In this document: positions 9,678 to 17,786 of the stretch, one piece after another
Position numbering within the stretch: the stretch's first letter is position 1
Layout: each line of letters begins with the position of its first letter
DNA from: Croceivirga radicis
GTDB lineage: Bacteria; Bacteroidota; Bacteroidia; Flavobacteriales; Flavobacteriaceae
NCBI RefSeq assembly: GCF_002072105.2
Contig: NZ_MTBC01000004.1
Span: forward strand, 186,001-250,000
Direction: 5' to 3'
Length of the DNA: 64,000 nt
The notes under the pieces: generated by a model
Told to the model about the DNA's origin: nothing
Seen by the model: the letters and a program-made list of their open reading frames with translations, nothing else
Databases searched by the model: none
Program-made: the position numbers and the translations under genes

Positions 9678-9709
9678 AAGACTGTGCATATGGGATTATG
9701 CACAGTCTT
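9678..9709. repeat. Strong 13-bp perfect hairpin in the kinase-regulator gap
   Basis: A perfect 13-bp inverted repeat (AAGACTGTGCATA and its complement) has a 6-base loop, TGGGAT. On the minus strand a U-rich run (TTATTT) follows, which allows a terminator ahead of the kinase gene. On the plus strand it sits 14 bases before a possible small gene at 9724. It is the most stable structure in the 638-bp gap. Confidence 0.55.
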
Positions 9710-9723
9710 AACCATTTCGGTTT

Positions 9724-9834
9724 ATGTTTAAAGATAAGATTTGGGTGTTCTTTAAGAACAGTATCAAAAGTAGGTTATTATGGTACTGCGTTTTTTATTT
9801 TGTTGTGAAAGGAACCTATTCTGTTGTGAAATAG
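9724..9834 (+). CDS. Possible 36-residue small membrane protein
   Basis: An ATG frame encodes a 36-residue peptide. It starts MFKDKIWVFF, has a basic middle (KNSIKSR), then an aromatic hydrophobic run LLWYCVFYFVV and the end KGTYSVVK. The basic-then-hydrophobic layout suits a single membrane helix or membrane-surface peptide. Supporting context: a strong hairpin ends 14 bp upstream and a clear bidirectional terminator begins 60 bp downstream, although both flanking genes lie on the other strand, so something may be transcribed rightward here. There is no recognised domain. The frame could be chance in AT-rich DNA. Confidence 0.35.
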   Translation: MFKDKIWVFFKNSIKSRLLWYCVFYFVVKGTYSVVK

Positions 9835-9894
9835 TTATCCTCAAAGCAGACTTGGTATTTCATCGAAATTTTAGTTATTCAATGGTATAAAATG

Positions 9895-9928
9895 AAAAAA
9901 GCCCCGTTCCGGAGAACAAGGCTTTTTT
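9895..9928. terminator. Bidirectional Rho-independent terminator
   Basis: AAAAAAGCC pairs with GGCTTTTTT across an inner GTTC/GAAC helix with a CGGA loop, giving U-tracts on both strands. No annotated plus-strand gene precedes it, which supports a short rightward transcript such as the 9724-9834 frame. Confidence 0.7.
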
Positions 9929-10087
9929 ACGAGAACACTATATGAAAATGAAAAAATTTTGTTTTGTTTTTGGGTAACCCTCTCAAAGAATTACACTGTA
10001 AATATACAAGGAGAATAACGCTGCCAACAATTATTGTTGTGTAAGTAGTAAATGCTGTTGCCTACTGGGTTAAATACAATGTGGCAT

Positions 10088-10111
10088 AAAAAAAGCACCT
10101 TGTTAAGGTGC
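10088..10111 (-). terminator. Terminator of the LytTR regulator gene
   Basis: Read on the minus strand, GCACCTT-AAC-AAGGTGC is followed by seven U residues. It begins 29 bases after the regulator stop codon and is a canonical intrinsic terminator. Confidence 0.85.
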
Positions 10112-10139
10112 CTTATAAATTTTTATGATAAGCTTATAC

Positions 10140-10898
10140 TTAAGAGTTCATAGAAGAAATAATAAATTCTTTAAACTCTTTTGATATAGGAATTAAGTTA
10201 TTATTTATCATTATGTCTTTAGAATTTATAGCATCTATATGATCAACATTTACAATGTAAGATTTGTGTGCTCTAAAAAATTTATTCTTTGGTAACTTCT
10301 CTAAATAATCTTTTAAAGGAGAACGCACCAAGAATTTTTTATTTACCGTGTTTACTTCTAAATAGACGTTATCTGCCTTTATAAATTGTATATCGCTAAA
10401 CTGTATACGGTAATAAAGATGTTGCTTCTTTACAAAGATAGAATCCTTTAAAACCGAATTGGACGTAAAACTTTCCCCTGCTTTTGTATCTAGATTAGAT
10501 TTTTCATTAGCCTTTTGCGCATAATTAAAATTTGAAAGCGCAATTTCGATTGAGGTATACAAATCTTGCTGCTCAAAAGGTTTAACCAAGTAACCATCTG
10601 GCTTTACGGTTTTTGCATTTTCTACGGTTGCTTTATCTGAGTTGGATGTAACAAAGATGAAAGGGATATTGTAGTTTTTTCTAATATGTTTTCCTAAATC
10701 TATACCCGTTTTATCTGAGGCTAAAATAATATCGATTAAAACTAAATCGACATGATTGTTTTTTAAAACTTCTACTGCTTGTTCATAAACAATAACATTA
10801 TCTACAACTTCATACCCAATCTCTTCTAACATAGATTGCATATCGTCTGCTATAATAACGTTATCCTCAACAATAAGTATTTTGATAGGGTGTTCCAA
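10140..10898 (-). CDS. LytTR family response regulator
   Basis: 252 residues. The receiver domain (about 5-120) has the acidic pair E11-D12, the phospho-acceptor D56 (LVLIDIIL) and the lysine in YLVKPF. A linker leads to a LytTR DNA-binding domain (about 155-250) with IQFIKADNVYLEV and FRAHKSYIVNVDHI. The start is a TTG: the only upstream in-frame codons before a stop give no ATG, and the receiver beta-1 strand begins at once. It is probably driven by the nearby TPR HisKA_2 kinase at 7543-9501. A terminator follows, so the kinase has its own transcript. Confidence 0.85.
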   Translation of the reverse strand: MEHPIKILIVEDNVIIADDMQSMLEEIGYEVVDNVIVYEQAVEVLKNNHVDLVLIDIILASDKTGIDLGKHIRKNYNIPFIFVTSNSDKATVENAKTVKPDGYLVKPFEQQDLYTSIEIALSNFNYAQKANEKSNLDTKAGESFTSNSVLKDSIFVKKQHLYYRIQFSDIQFIKADNVYLEVNTVNKKFLVRSPLKDYLEKLPKNKFFRAHKSYIVNVDHIDAINSKDIMINNNLIPISKEFKEFIISSMNS

Positions 10899-10926
10899 AT
10901 TATAAGGCTTTAGAAAAATTTAACAT

Positions 10927-10934
10927 CAAAATTA
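10927..10934 (-). promoter_or_regulatory. Candidate -7 element for the LytTR regulator
   Basis: On the minus strand this reads TAATTTTG, matching the Bacteroidota TAnnTTTG element. It overlaps the menA stop codon and would give a leader of about 25 bases. No TTG is found at the usual -33 spacing, so this is tentative. Confidence 0.35.
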
Positions 10935-11840
10935 CAAAAAATAATTTAGCGAAAAATAAATTAACAATGCTAATAAAAAAGTGCTCAAAGCCACTACCTT
11001 AAGCTCTGGATCTAACAGCTTGGGCTCTTTAATTTTAATAACCCTTATGATATGGAAACCCAAAACCACATAGGGCAGTAAACAAATCATAATTACGGGA
11101 GACCACCCAACAAGTAAAAAGTAAAATAGTAAGGTTATAAGACTTAAACCAATTAATACCAGGTGATACTTTTTGCCAGCATTAAAACCCATTTTTACAA
11201 TTAAAGTATTCTTGCCGGCCTTTGTATCTGACTGTACATCTCTTAAGTTATTCAAGTTTAAAACGGCCACACACAAAAGTCCTATTGTGGTTGCCGGTAA
11301 AAGCAATAAAACAGCAAACTGCTTAGTAAATAAAAAGTAGGTACCTAAAACGGCCAACAAGCCAAAAAACAAAAAGACAAAAATATCTCCCAACCCATTA
11401 TAACCGTAAGCAGATTTACCCACGGTATATTTAATAGCCGCCCAAATTGAAGCTAGACCCAGCACAATAAATAAAAAGATATAAGGCAATTCTTCTTTAG
11501 TAAATACCTTCAGAATTAAGATTAATGTTGCTGCAAAGGCTATTACGGACAACATTATTATTCCTAATCTTAATTCTTTAGCCGTAAGCAAACCACTTTG
11601 TAAGGCTCTGGCAGGACCTATTCTTTCTTCATTATCCGTTCCTTTAACCCCATCGCCATAATCATTGGCAAAATTGGAAATAATTTGAAATAACACGGTA
11701 ACCAATATGCAAAGCCAAAAAATTGACGGCTTGGTATACCCTTCAAAATGTGCCAAGGCAGCACCAACTATGATGCCCGAAACCGACAAAGGCAACGTTC
11801 TTAAACGAGCGGCACTAAACCACGCTTTAATTTTAGTCAA
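10932..11840 (-). CDS. menA: 1,4-Dihydroxy-2-naphthoate polyprenyltransferase
   Basis: 302 residues, about eight or nine membrane helices, UbiA superfamily. The prenyl-diphosphate-binding Asp-rich motif is NDYGDGVKGTD at 59-69, and the second conserved region is LNNLRDVQSDTKAGKNT. It joins the polyprenyl tail to DHNA to give demethylmenaquinone. The start is TTG at 11840, directly after the TAA of the preceding gene with no base between, which implies coupled translation. The conserved AARLRTLPLS near the N-terminus supports this start. Confidence 0.88.
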   Translation of the reverse strand: MTKIKAWFSAARLRTLPLSVSGIIVGAALAHFEGYTKPSIFWLCILVTVLFQIISNFANDYGDGVKGTDNEERIGPARALQSGLLTAKELRLGIIMLSVIAFAATLILILKVFTKEELPYIFLFIVLGLASIWAAIKYTVGKSAYGYNGLGDIFVFLFFGLLAVLGTYFLFTKQFAVLLLLPATTIGLLCVAVLNLNNLRDVQSDTKAGKNTLIVKMGFNAGKKYHLVLIGLSLITLLFYFLLVGWSPVIMICLLPYVVLGFHIIRVIKIKEPKLLDPELKVVALSTFLLALLIYFSLNYFL

Positions 11841-12434
11841 TTAAAAAGGATCTTCTATTTGTAAACGTTCGCCATCTTTGTAAGAAGCCACAAAAGCATC
11901 TTCAAAACCTATATTCACCAATTGTTTCCTAAATTTTTGCGCCTCTTCCAAGGTTTCAAAAGTACCTAAAGAATACGCATAAAAAGGATTGGTTTTAACA
12001 AATAGAGTATTGGTTAAAGCGTCTGAAGTTAGTGTTACGTTATTATCTACAAATGATTTTACTTGAACGGAATATATCTTCTCTTTCTCTAAAAATTGTT
12101 TTGCTAGATAAAATTCTTTAACCAAACTCAATTCTTGGTTTTGTTCTTTAAGATTGTCTATCCTTGCTTTTATCGCATCCAGACTATCAATAGAAACTAA
12201 AAGGTTGTTTTGTTGATTGTTGGATGAATTGACCCCAACGGAAAAAGAAGTTAAACCAATTATTCCTAAAATAAACAAGGTTGTTATCCCTACCAAGACG
12301 TTGCGCTGAATACGCACTCTCCTTAAATCTTTATTTTTAAATTTTATCTGGTCTAAAAGTCGTTCATTAATAATTTGAGACTTTTCTATATCCTTGTGTA
12401 AATCCAGTAAATCCGTTTCTTCAATAAAAGGCAT
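11841..12434 (-). CDS. Single-pass membrane protein with SPOR-like C-terminus
   Basis: 197 residues. A charged cytoplasmic N-terminus (1-46) precedes one transmembrane helix (about 47-67), then a coiled-coil segment (about 78-125). The C-terminal stretch (about 115-195) contains YSVQVKSF, YAYSLGTFETLEEAQKFRKQL and FEDAFVASYKDG, the repeat pattern of SPOR-type peptidoglycan-binding domains. It may sit at the envelope or division site, but this is inferred from a weak match. It abuts menA with zero spacing and has no obvious link to quinone synthesis. Confidence 0.6.
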   Translation of the reverse strand: MPFIEETDLLDLHKDIEKSQIINERLLDQIKFKNKDLRRVRIQRNVLVGITTLFILGIIGLTSFSVGVNSSNNQQNNLLVSIDSLDAIKARIDNLKEQNQELSLVKEFYLAKQFLEKEKIYSVQVKSFVDNNVTLTSDALTNTLFVKTNPFYAYSLGTFETLEEAQKFRKQLVNIGFEDAFVASYKDGERLQIEDPF

Positions 12435-12525
12435 ATTAATAGGGGAATTTATAGATTAAAATGAATCTTAAGCTTTAAACAATTACTAAGCAATACGTTA
12501 CAAATGTAATTTTTTCAAAGATTAT

Positions 12526-12553
12526 TAAAAAAAGTAACAGCTAAAAGTTACTT
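12526..12553 (-). terminator. Terminator of the S1 RNA-binding gene
   Basis: On the minus strand AAGTAAC-TTTTAGCT-GTTACTT is followed by further U residues, 25 bases after the stop codon at 12578. Confidence 0.7.
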
Positions 12554-12577
12554 ATTCTACTTATAACTACAAAAAAA

Positions 12578-13417
12578 TTAATCCTCGGTGGTTAGGGTAA
12601 TCCCTTCCTCGTCAATGGTAATCAGTCTCTTTTTGTAAAGTATGCCTATAGCTTTCTTAAAAGCTTTTTTACTTAGTTGCACACTTTCTTTTATTGCTTC
12701 CGGATCAGATTTATCATGCAAGGGCAAATAACCACCAGCATTTTTAACCAATTCCAAAACTTTGTTTGCATTAAAGTCTAAAGCCTCTACTCCAATGGGT
12801 TGAAGTGTTACATCAATTTTATTGTCTGGTCTTATGTTTTTGATATATCCCTTTAATTGGTCTCCTACCCTAACATTTTTAAATACATCATTGGAAAAGA
12901 CCAAACCTTGATGCCGTTGATTTATAATAACTGATAAGCCCAAATCTGTCTTTTTGTAGACCATTAAGTCTACTTCTTGGTTAATTTCCAGTCCTACCTG
13001 ATCATTATTTAAAAATTTATCAATTTTTGTGCTACCTACCAATCTAAAAGACTTTTCGTCTAAATAACAATGAATAACGTAATATTTTCCTGCTTCTAGT
13101 TTAATTTGTTGTTGCCTAAAGGGCACTAATAGCTGTTTCTCTAAGCCCCAATCCACAAAAGCACCAAAATCATTAACCTCCATTACTTTTAGCTTGGCAA
13201 AGCCATCTCTTATTATAAGGGGCTCAAGTGTTGTGGCAATTGGTCTTTCCATATGGTCCAAATAACAAAAAACCTTTATTTCTTGTCCTAAATCTATGCC
13301 GTCTGGAACATATTTATTGGGCAATAGGACCTCCGTACCCTCTCCATCTCCTAAAAAAACACCAACAGAGGTACTTCTTAAAACTTCTAACGTATTGTAA
13401 TTTCCTAAATGAATCAT
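12578..13417 (-). CDS. CvfB-like S1 RNA-binding protein
   Basis: 279 residues. Repeated S1-like OB folds include GVFLGDGEGTEVLLPNKY, FGAFVDWGLEKQLLVP, and a third with KGYIKNIRPDNKIDVTLQ. A C-terminal winged-helix segment follows (about 225-275, KAFKKAIGILYKKRLI). This is the CvfB/YitL architecture, an RNA-binding regulator. The start is set at MIHLGNYN (13417): a longer frame begins at 13447, but its first codons lie inside the terminator hairpin of the upstream DUF2853 gene. The gene has its own downstream terminator. Confidence 0.8.
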   Translation of the reverse strand: MIHLGNYNTLEVLRSTSVGVFLGDGEGTEVLLPNKYVPDGIDLGQEIKVFCYLDHMERPIATTLEPLIIRDGFAKLKVMEVNDFGAFVDWGLEKQLLVPFRQQQIKLEAGKYYVIHCYLDEKSFRLVGSTKIDKFLNNDQVGLEINQEVDLMVYKKTDLGLSVIINQRHQGLVFSNDVFKNVRVGDQLKGYIKNIRPDNKIDVTLQPIGVEALDFNANKVLELVKNAGGYLPLHDKSDPEAIKESVQLSKKAFKKAIGILYKKRLITIDEEGITLTTED

Positions 13418-13426
13418 ATAAAAACA

Positions 13427-13453
13427 AAAAAACCGTGCACAAAGCACGGTTTT
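13427..13453 (-). terminator. Terminator of the DUF2853 gene
   Basis: On the minus strand AAAACCGTGC-TTTGT-GCACGGTTTT is followed by a U-tract, 20 bases after the stop at 13474. It separates DUF2853 from the S1 gene and rules out the longer S1 start. Confidence 0.85.
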
Positions 13454-13473
13454 AATTCTGATATATTAAAATC

Positions 13474-13815
13474 TTAATTGTATACCGACTCTTTTTTAAA
13501 ATGCTTAGCTAATTGATAGTACACAACAGCCCTATGCTTACTTTTTACAGAAGTACCATATTTGGTTACCACAGACTTAATTGCCTCCATTAACTCTGGA
13601 CTATCTGCCAACCCCAATTTTTTCATCAAAAAGTTCTTCTTAACTGTCTCTAGTTCCTTATCGTCACTACCAGAAACTTTAGAGGCATCTAAGTTATAAA
13701 TAGCTGGTCCTAAGCCAATAGCTACTTTAGTAAGCAAGTCCATATCTGGAGTTTCGCCGAACTTCTCTTTGATGTCTGCGGCATACTTTTCAATTAATTC
13801 ATCTCTTTTACTCAT
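13474..13815 (-). CDS. DUF2853 family protein
   Basis: 113 residues, all-helical and charged, with no signal peptide. It matches DUF2853 over its full length (start MSKRDELIEKYAADIKEKFG, then LLTKVAIGLGPAIYN and SKHRAVVYYQLAKHF). The function is unknown. It follows menD by 33 bp on the same strand and ends at a strong terminator, so it is probably the last gene of the menI-menF-menD transcript. Confidence 0.8.
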   Translation of the reverse strand: MSKRDELIEKYAADIKEKFGETPDMDLLTKVAIGLGPAIYNLDASKVSGSDDKELETVKKNFLMKKLGLADSPELMEAIKSVVTKYGTSVKSKHRAVVYYQLAKHFKKESVYN

Positions 13816-13848
13816 GATTGTTAGTGCTATTTAAAGTTTTATATGCTT

Positions 13849-15588
13849 CTAAGATATGAAATCGAAATAATCAAGCAAAATTTTGTTATTAATGTTAGTA
13901 GGGGTTTTAATCTCTAATAATGAAGGTCCTTTATTTTGATTAAAAAATTCTTTTAACGAAACTATTAAGTCCTCTTTATTATTGGCAATTGAGTAATGTA
14001 TACCAAATTGCTTACAAAAGTACTTAGCATCTAAATTGTGCTGCGTCTCAAAATATTTAGAAAAGGTTTCAGACTCATCAAAACCAGGTAAAATCCTAAA
14101 AATACCTCCTCCCCCGTTATTTATCAGAATAACTTTGAAATTGGATTTTACATAATTGTTCCAGAAGGCATTACTGTCATAAAAAAAACTTAGATCGCCA
14201 GTAATTAATAACGTTGGTAAGTCATAAAAAACGGCGCCTCCGACCGCTGTAGAAGTACTACCATCAATACCACTGGTTCCCCTATTGCAATAAATTGGAT
14301 TGCTAGGATTAAGACTAAATAACTGGGCATACCTTACAGTAGAACTATTACTTAAATGCACTTGAATACCATTTGGTATTGCTTTTAATATGTGATAAAA
14401 TGCCAAGAAATCTGAAAACGGAATTTGGTTAATATACGCTTGTCTTTTCTCTAAATGCTTTTGCATTTTGGCATTCCAAAACTCAGAATAATGGCTATTT
14501 ACCGCAATATTCTCTTGAAGAAGCGTTGCCAAAAAATTATTCACGTTGGTTTTAAAATGTTGCTTTAGAGCAAAAAAAGTATCATTAGCCTTTCCTTCCC
14601 CAACATGCCAATGGGTTTTGGGCTGATAATTTCTCAAAAATGCCTTTACTTTTTTTGAAACCACTAAACCACCAAACGTTAATAGTATTTCTGGCTGTAG
14701 GTCTTGAAACAATTGGTCTTTATGTTCTGATTTTTCAATAGGAAAAATTAGACTATCAATACTTGAAATGAAATTTGGATGATGCAGGTTAGAGGTGGTC
14801 TCCGTTAGTACTAAGACACTTGAATCATTACCTAGAATTTCTAGAAATTTTTGGTCAATAAAATTAGGCGCATTAACCCCTACTAAAACAAGGTTACGCT
14901 TTGCGCTTTGCCATTCTTTAATAAACTGGTCATCAAGCAAAAAAGGCTTGTCCTGAACTGGAGATAGGGAAATAAAATTTATACGCTCAATTGGTTCTGT
15001 AGCGTAATTATACAAAGGTTCCTCAAAAGGGATGTTTATGTGAACAGGCAATTTTTCGTTTAATAAAATAGAAAAAGCATGTTCTAGAGCCTTCTTATTG
15101 CCAGTCATTACATCTGCTTGGCTTGTTAGTAACAACTCAGGCGCATAGCGTTCCAATCTTTCTATAGCATGATTTACATCTATTTTTAAATTGGCCGTGT
15201 ACCCAATATGCCTATGATACACATGATCTTGTCTAATAGTTTGGCCATCGCCCACATCAATTTTATAAGGTGGCCTATCTGCAGATATGGCCAATAACGG
15301 TATTTCACTATAAAATGCTTCTGCAATAGCAGGATAATAGTTTAAAAGAGCACTGCCAGAAGTACAAACCACTGCCACAGGTTCCTGTAAATACTGTGCC
15401 ATACCTAAAGCAAAAAATGCAGCACTGCGCTCATCTACAATACTATAGCATTTAAAATAACCATCATTGGTAAAACTTAGAATCAAAGGAGCATTTCTTG
15501 ATCCTGGTGAAATTACTATATTCTTTACGCCATAAAATTTACAAGCTTGCACTACAGCTTGGGCCGACGGAATTTCTGATATCTTCAT
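13849..15588 (-). CDS. menD: SEPHCHC synthase (2-succinyl-5-enolpyruvyl-6-hydroxy-3-cyclohexene-1-carboxylate synthase)
   Basis: 579 residues, three-domain ThDP enzyme. The N-terminal Pyr domain has SPGSRNAPL and the cofactor-activating glutamate E53 (VDERSAAFFALG). The C-terminal PP domain has the GDLSFFYD...N ThDP/metal motif. It condenses isochorismate with 2-oxoglutarate, the first committed step of menaquinone synthesis. It lies 48 bp after menF and 33 bp before DUF2853 on the same strand. Confidence 0.92.
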   Translation of the reverse strand: MKISEIPSAQAVVQACKFYGVKNIVISPGSRNAPLILSFTNDGYFKCYSIVDERSAAFFALGMAQYLQEPVAVVCTSGSALLNYYPAIAEAFYSEIPLLAISADRPPYKIDVGDGQTIRQDHVYHRHIGYTANLKIDVNHAIERLERYAPELLLTSQADVMTGNKKALEHAFSILLNEKLPVHINIPFEEPLYNYATEPIERINFISLSPVQDKPFLLDDQFIKEWQSAKRNLVLVGVNAPNFIDQKFLEILGNDSSVLVLTETTSNLHHPNFISSIDSLIFPIEKSEHKDQLFQDLQPEILLTFGGLVVSKKVKAFLRNYQPKTHWHVGEGKANDTFFALKQHFKTNVNNFLATLLQENIAVNSHYSEFWNAKMQKHLEKRQAYINQIPFSDFLAFYHILKAIPNGIQVHLSNSSTVRYAQLFSLNPSNPIYCNRGTSGIDGSTSTAVGGAVFYDLPTLLITGDLSFFYDSNAFWNNYVKSNFKVILINNGGGGIFRILPGFDESETFSKYFETQHNLDAKYFCKQFGIHYSIANNKEDLIVSLKEFFNQNKGPSLLEIKTPTNINNKILLDYFDFIS

Positions 15589-15636
15589 GTATTACAAAAA
15601 TACGAATGCAGGTTGTTTTAATAAAGGTTTGTTAGG

Positions 15637-16671
15637 CTATAAAACTGCCAACATGGTAAGGCTTTTATTCACTGTTTCTTCCCATTCTTTTTCTGGAACG
15701 GAGCTTTCTGTAATACCACCACCAACGTATACGGTTGCCTTATTTCCTTTTAATTGCATACATCTTAAGTTGACAAATAAATCCAGTTTGTCTTTTTCCA
15801 AATTTAATGATCCCAAATAACCAGTATAATACTCCCGGTCGTACCCCTCGTTAGTAGCAATAAAAGTCTGTGCTAGCGATTTAGGTAATCCGCAAACTGC
15901 CGGAGTTGGATGCAAACCTTCTATAATTAGCGGTAATTTATCTTCACCGTCTATTTCAGCAGCAATATTGGTCTTTAAATGCCATAAATTGGCGGCCCTA
16001 TAAGATTTGGTTTCCGAAATATTCAATTCTTTACAATACGGTGTCAAGGAAGCTTCAATAAATTCAGTAACCATATTTTGTTCTTCTATTTCCTTGTTGG
16101 TCCAAGATGGATTCTTAGCATCTTCTACTGGTATAGTGCCTGCGAGAGCAGTTGTTGTTAACTTGTTATTTGTAAACCCTAGCAAACGTTCGGGGGTTGC
16201 TCCCATCCATGTACCAATTTCTGGGTGAAAAAACCAATAACAAAATGCTTGGTTATATTTAGATAAAAGTTGCTGAAATATAGCGGAATGTGATTTCTTG
16301 GTGTTAACGGTAATTGACCTTGACAAAACCACTTTATTTAATTTACCATTTTTAATTTCTGAAATGGCATTCGCAATCAACCCTTTGTACCGTTCTTTAG
16401 TTTCCTGATCAAAATTAGGTTTGGTTGATGAAACCTTGTTCGCCAAGGGTTCTAAATTCACCTTAAAATTTAAAACCGTATCTGGTTTTAATAGAATTTT
16501 TTTCTTTTTGAAGTCAAAAGGCGCAAATATAAAACCCTCATCCTTAAAACTTAGCGCAAAATGCAATGTGCTATCTTTTTGAGCTATTAGAACAAGTTCT
16601 TCTGTATTTGGTAATCTGTAAAGTACAAAAGGCAATTTATCCTTTAAAAGTGTTGTAACCGTATTCCACAT
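15637..16671 (-). CDS. menF: Isochorismate synthase (chorismate-binding enzyme)
   Basis: 344 residues, shorter than the 390-430 of typical MenF/EntC because the N-terminal variable part is reduced; the catalytic core is complete. Seen motifs are LNKVVLSRSI, MGATPERLLGF, TTALAGTIP, GLHPTPAVCG and YVGGGITESSVPEKEW. It turns chorismate into isochorismate for MenD, encoded directly downstream. It is one base from menI, so the two are co-transcribed and probably coupled. Confidence 0.88.
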   Translation of the reverse strand: MWNTVTTLLKDKLPFVLYRLPNTEELVLIAQKDSTLHFALSFKDEGFIFAPFDFKKKKILLKPDTVLNFKVNLEPLANKVSSTKPNFDQETKERYKGLIANAISEIKNGKLNKVVLSRSITVNTKKSHSAIFQQLLSKYNQAFCYWFFHPEIGTWMGATPERLLGFTNNKLTTTALAGTIPVEDAKNPSWTNKEIEEQNMVTEFIEASLTPYCKELNISETKSYRAANLWHLKTNIAAEIDGEDKLPLIIEGLHPTPAVCGLPKSLAQTFIATNEGYDREYYTGYLGSLNLEKDKLDLFVNLRCMQLKGNKATVYVGGGITESSVPEKEWEETVNKSLTMLAVL

Positions 16672-16672
16672 A

Positions 16673-17095
16673 TTAACCTTTTGGCAAAGAAATGGTTGTT
16701 AGTTTACAATTACTTACCAATGCACCCTCTTCATTGGTTATTTTTATTTCCCATAATTGGGTGGTTCTGCCTTTGTGTATCATAGAAGCTTTGGCATAAA
16801 CAAAGCCATCTCTCACACTTTTGGTATGGTTAGCACTAATTTCTAACCCACGTATCATGAACTTTTGGGCGTCTAGAAATATATAGGATGCAGCGCTTCC
16901 TACACTTTCGGCCAAAGCTACAGAGGCTCCACCATGCAATACACCATCTGGTTGGTACACTTTTGGTGTAACCGGCATTTTGGCAACAAGAAAATTTTCG
17001 CCTACATCTACATATTCAATATCCAAAGTTTCCATTAAAGTACCTTTGCATACCTCATTACATACCGCTAAAATCTTTTCCTTGTGTGCTTCCAT
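16673..17095 (-). CDS. menI: Hotdog-fold thioesterase, probable DHNA-CoA thioesterase
   Basis: 140 residues, the size of E. coli YdiI/MenI. The active-site segment QPDGVLHGGASVALAE has H54 and the glutamate E63, which is the position of the catalytic Glu in YdiI. GLEISANHTKSVRDG follows, as in that family. Hydrolysis of DHNA-CoA to DHNA would feed MenA. The role is inferred from this resemblance and from its place one base upstream of menF. A broad acyl-CoA thioesterase (PaaI-like) is the alternative. Confidence 0.75.
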   Translation of the reverse strand: MEAHKEKILAVCNEVCKGTLMETLDIEYVDVGENFLVAKMPVTPKVYQPDGVLHGGASVALAESVGSAASYIFLDAQKFMIRGLEISANHTKSVRDGFVYAKASMIHKGRTTQLWEIKITNEEGALVSNCKLTTISLPKG

Positions 17096-17147
17096 TAATT
17101 CTTTTTTGTAAAATTACGTATTAAGAACACAAAACCCCAATAACCTA

Positions 17148-17786
17148 ATGGATAGAAAAGTGGTTAGCTATACCAGCACCAATAATTATGAAACATTAAA
17201 TAGGAATACGCCATATACCGAAAATATTTGGCTTGTTTTTCATGGTATAGGTTATTTAAGCAGGTATTTTATAAGACACTTTTCTAAATTAGATTCATTA
17301 AAGAATTACATAATAGCCCCAGAAGCCCCCTCTAAATATTATCTTAAGGATGATTACAAATACGTTGGCGCCAGTTGGCTCACAAAAGAATATACCCAGA
17401 GGGAAATCAAGAACAATTTTAATTATCTAGATGCCATTTGGGCTGAAGAACGAATAAATAAGGATAAAAAATTAGTCCTCTTTGCGTTTTCTCAAGGGGT
17501 ATCTATACTATTACGATGGTTGGCCCATAGTAAAGTGCCGTGCACAGAAATAATCTTATTGGCCGGTAGTATACCAAAAGAATTGGAGCCAAAGGATTTC
17601 CAACACCTAGAAAAAACTAAAATTAAATACGGTTATGGAGTTAACGACCAGTTTATAACCGCTGAAAAAATCATGATTGAAGAAGAATTTATGAAAATCT
17701 TGTTCCCTACTGAAGTTGAAGTAATTACTTTTCCTGGAGGTCATGAAATACCAAAAAATTGGATGCAAATTGTATTTAACCCTTAA
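17148..17786 (+). CDS. Alpha/beta hydrolase (carboxylesterase-like)
   Basis: 212 residues. A compact alpha/beta hydrolase with oxyanion loop VFHGIGYLSRYF, nucleophile S115 in FAFSQGVS, acid D167 in GVNDQF and base H199 in FPGGHEIPK. The FSQG elbow fits the phospholipase/carboxylesterase group rather than MenH, so despite its position beside men genes I do not call it menH. It is divergent from menI, with 52 bp between, and its end overlaps the convergent gene at 17776 by 11 bp. Confidence 0.75.
   Translation: MDRKVVSYTSTNNYETLNRNTPYTENIWLVFHGIGYLSRYFIRHFSKLDSLKNYIIAPEAPSKYYLKDDYKYVGASWLTKEYTQREIKNNFNYLDAIWAEERINKDKKLVLFAFSQGVSILLRWLAHSKVPCTEIILLAGSIPKELEPKDFQHLEKTKIKYGYGVNDQFITAEKIMIEEEFMKILFPTEVEVITFPGGHEIPKNWMQIVFNP

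Noticed and set aside
13417-13447. Extended N-terminus of the S1 protein with ten extra residues (MLCARFFCFY)
   Set aside because: These codons lie in the stem of the DUF2853 terminator and are not like CvfB N-termini; the MIHLGN start is preferred.
17148-17786. Calling the alpha/beta hydrolase menH
   Set aside because: Position beside men genes is suggestive, but the FSQG elbow and size fit carboxylesterases better than SHCHC synthase.
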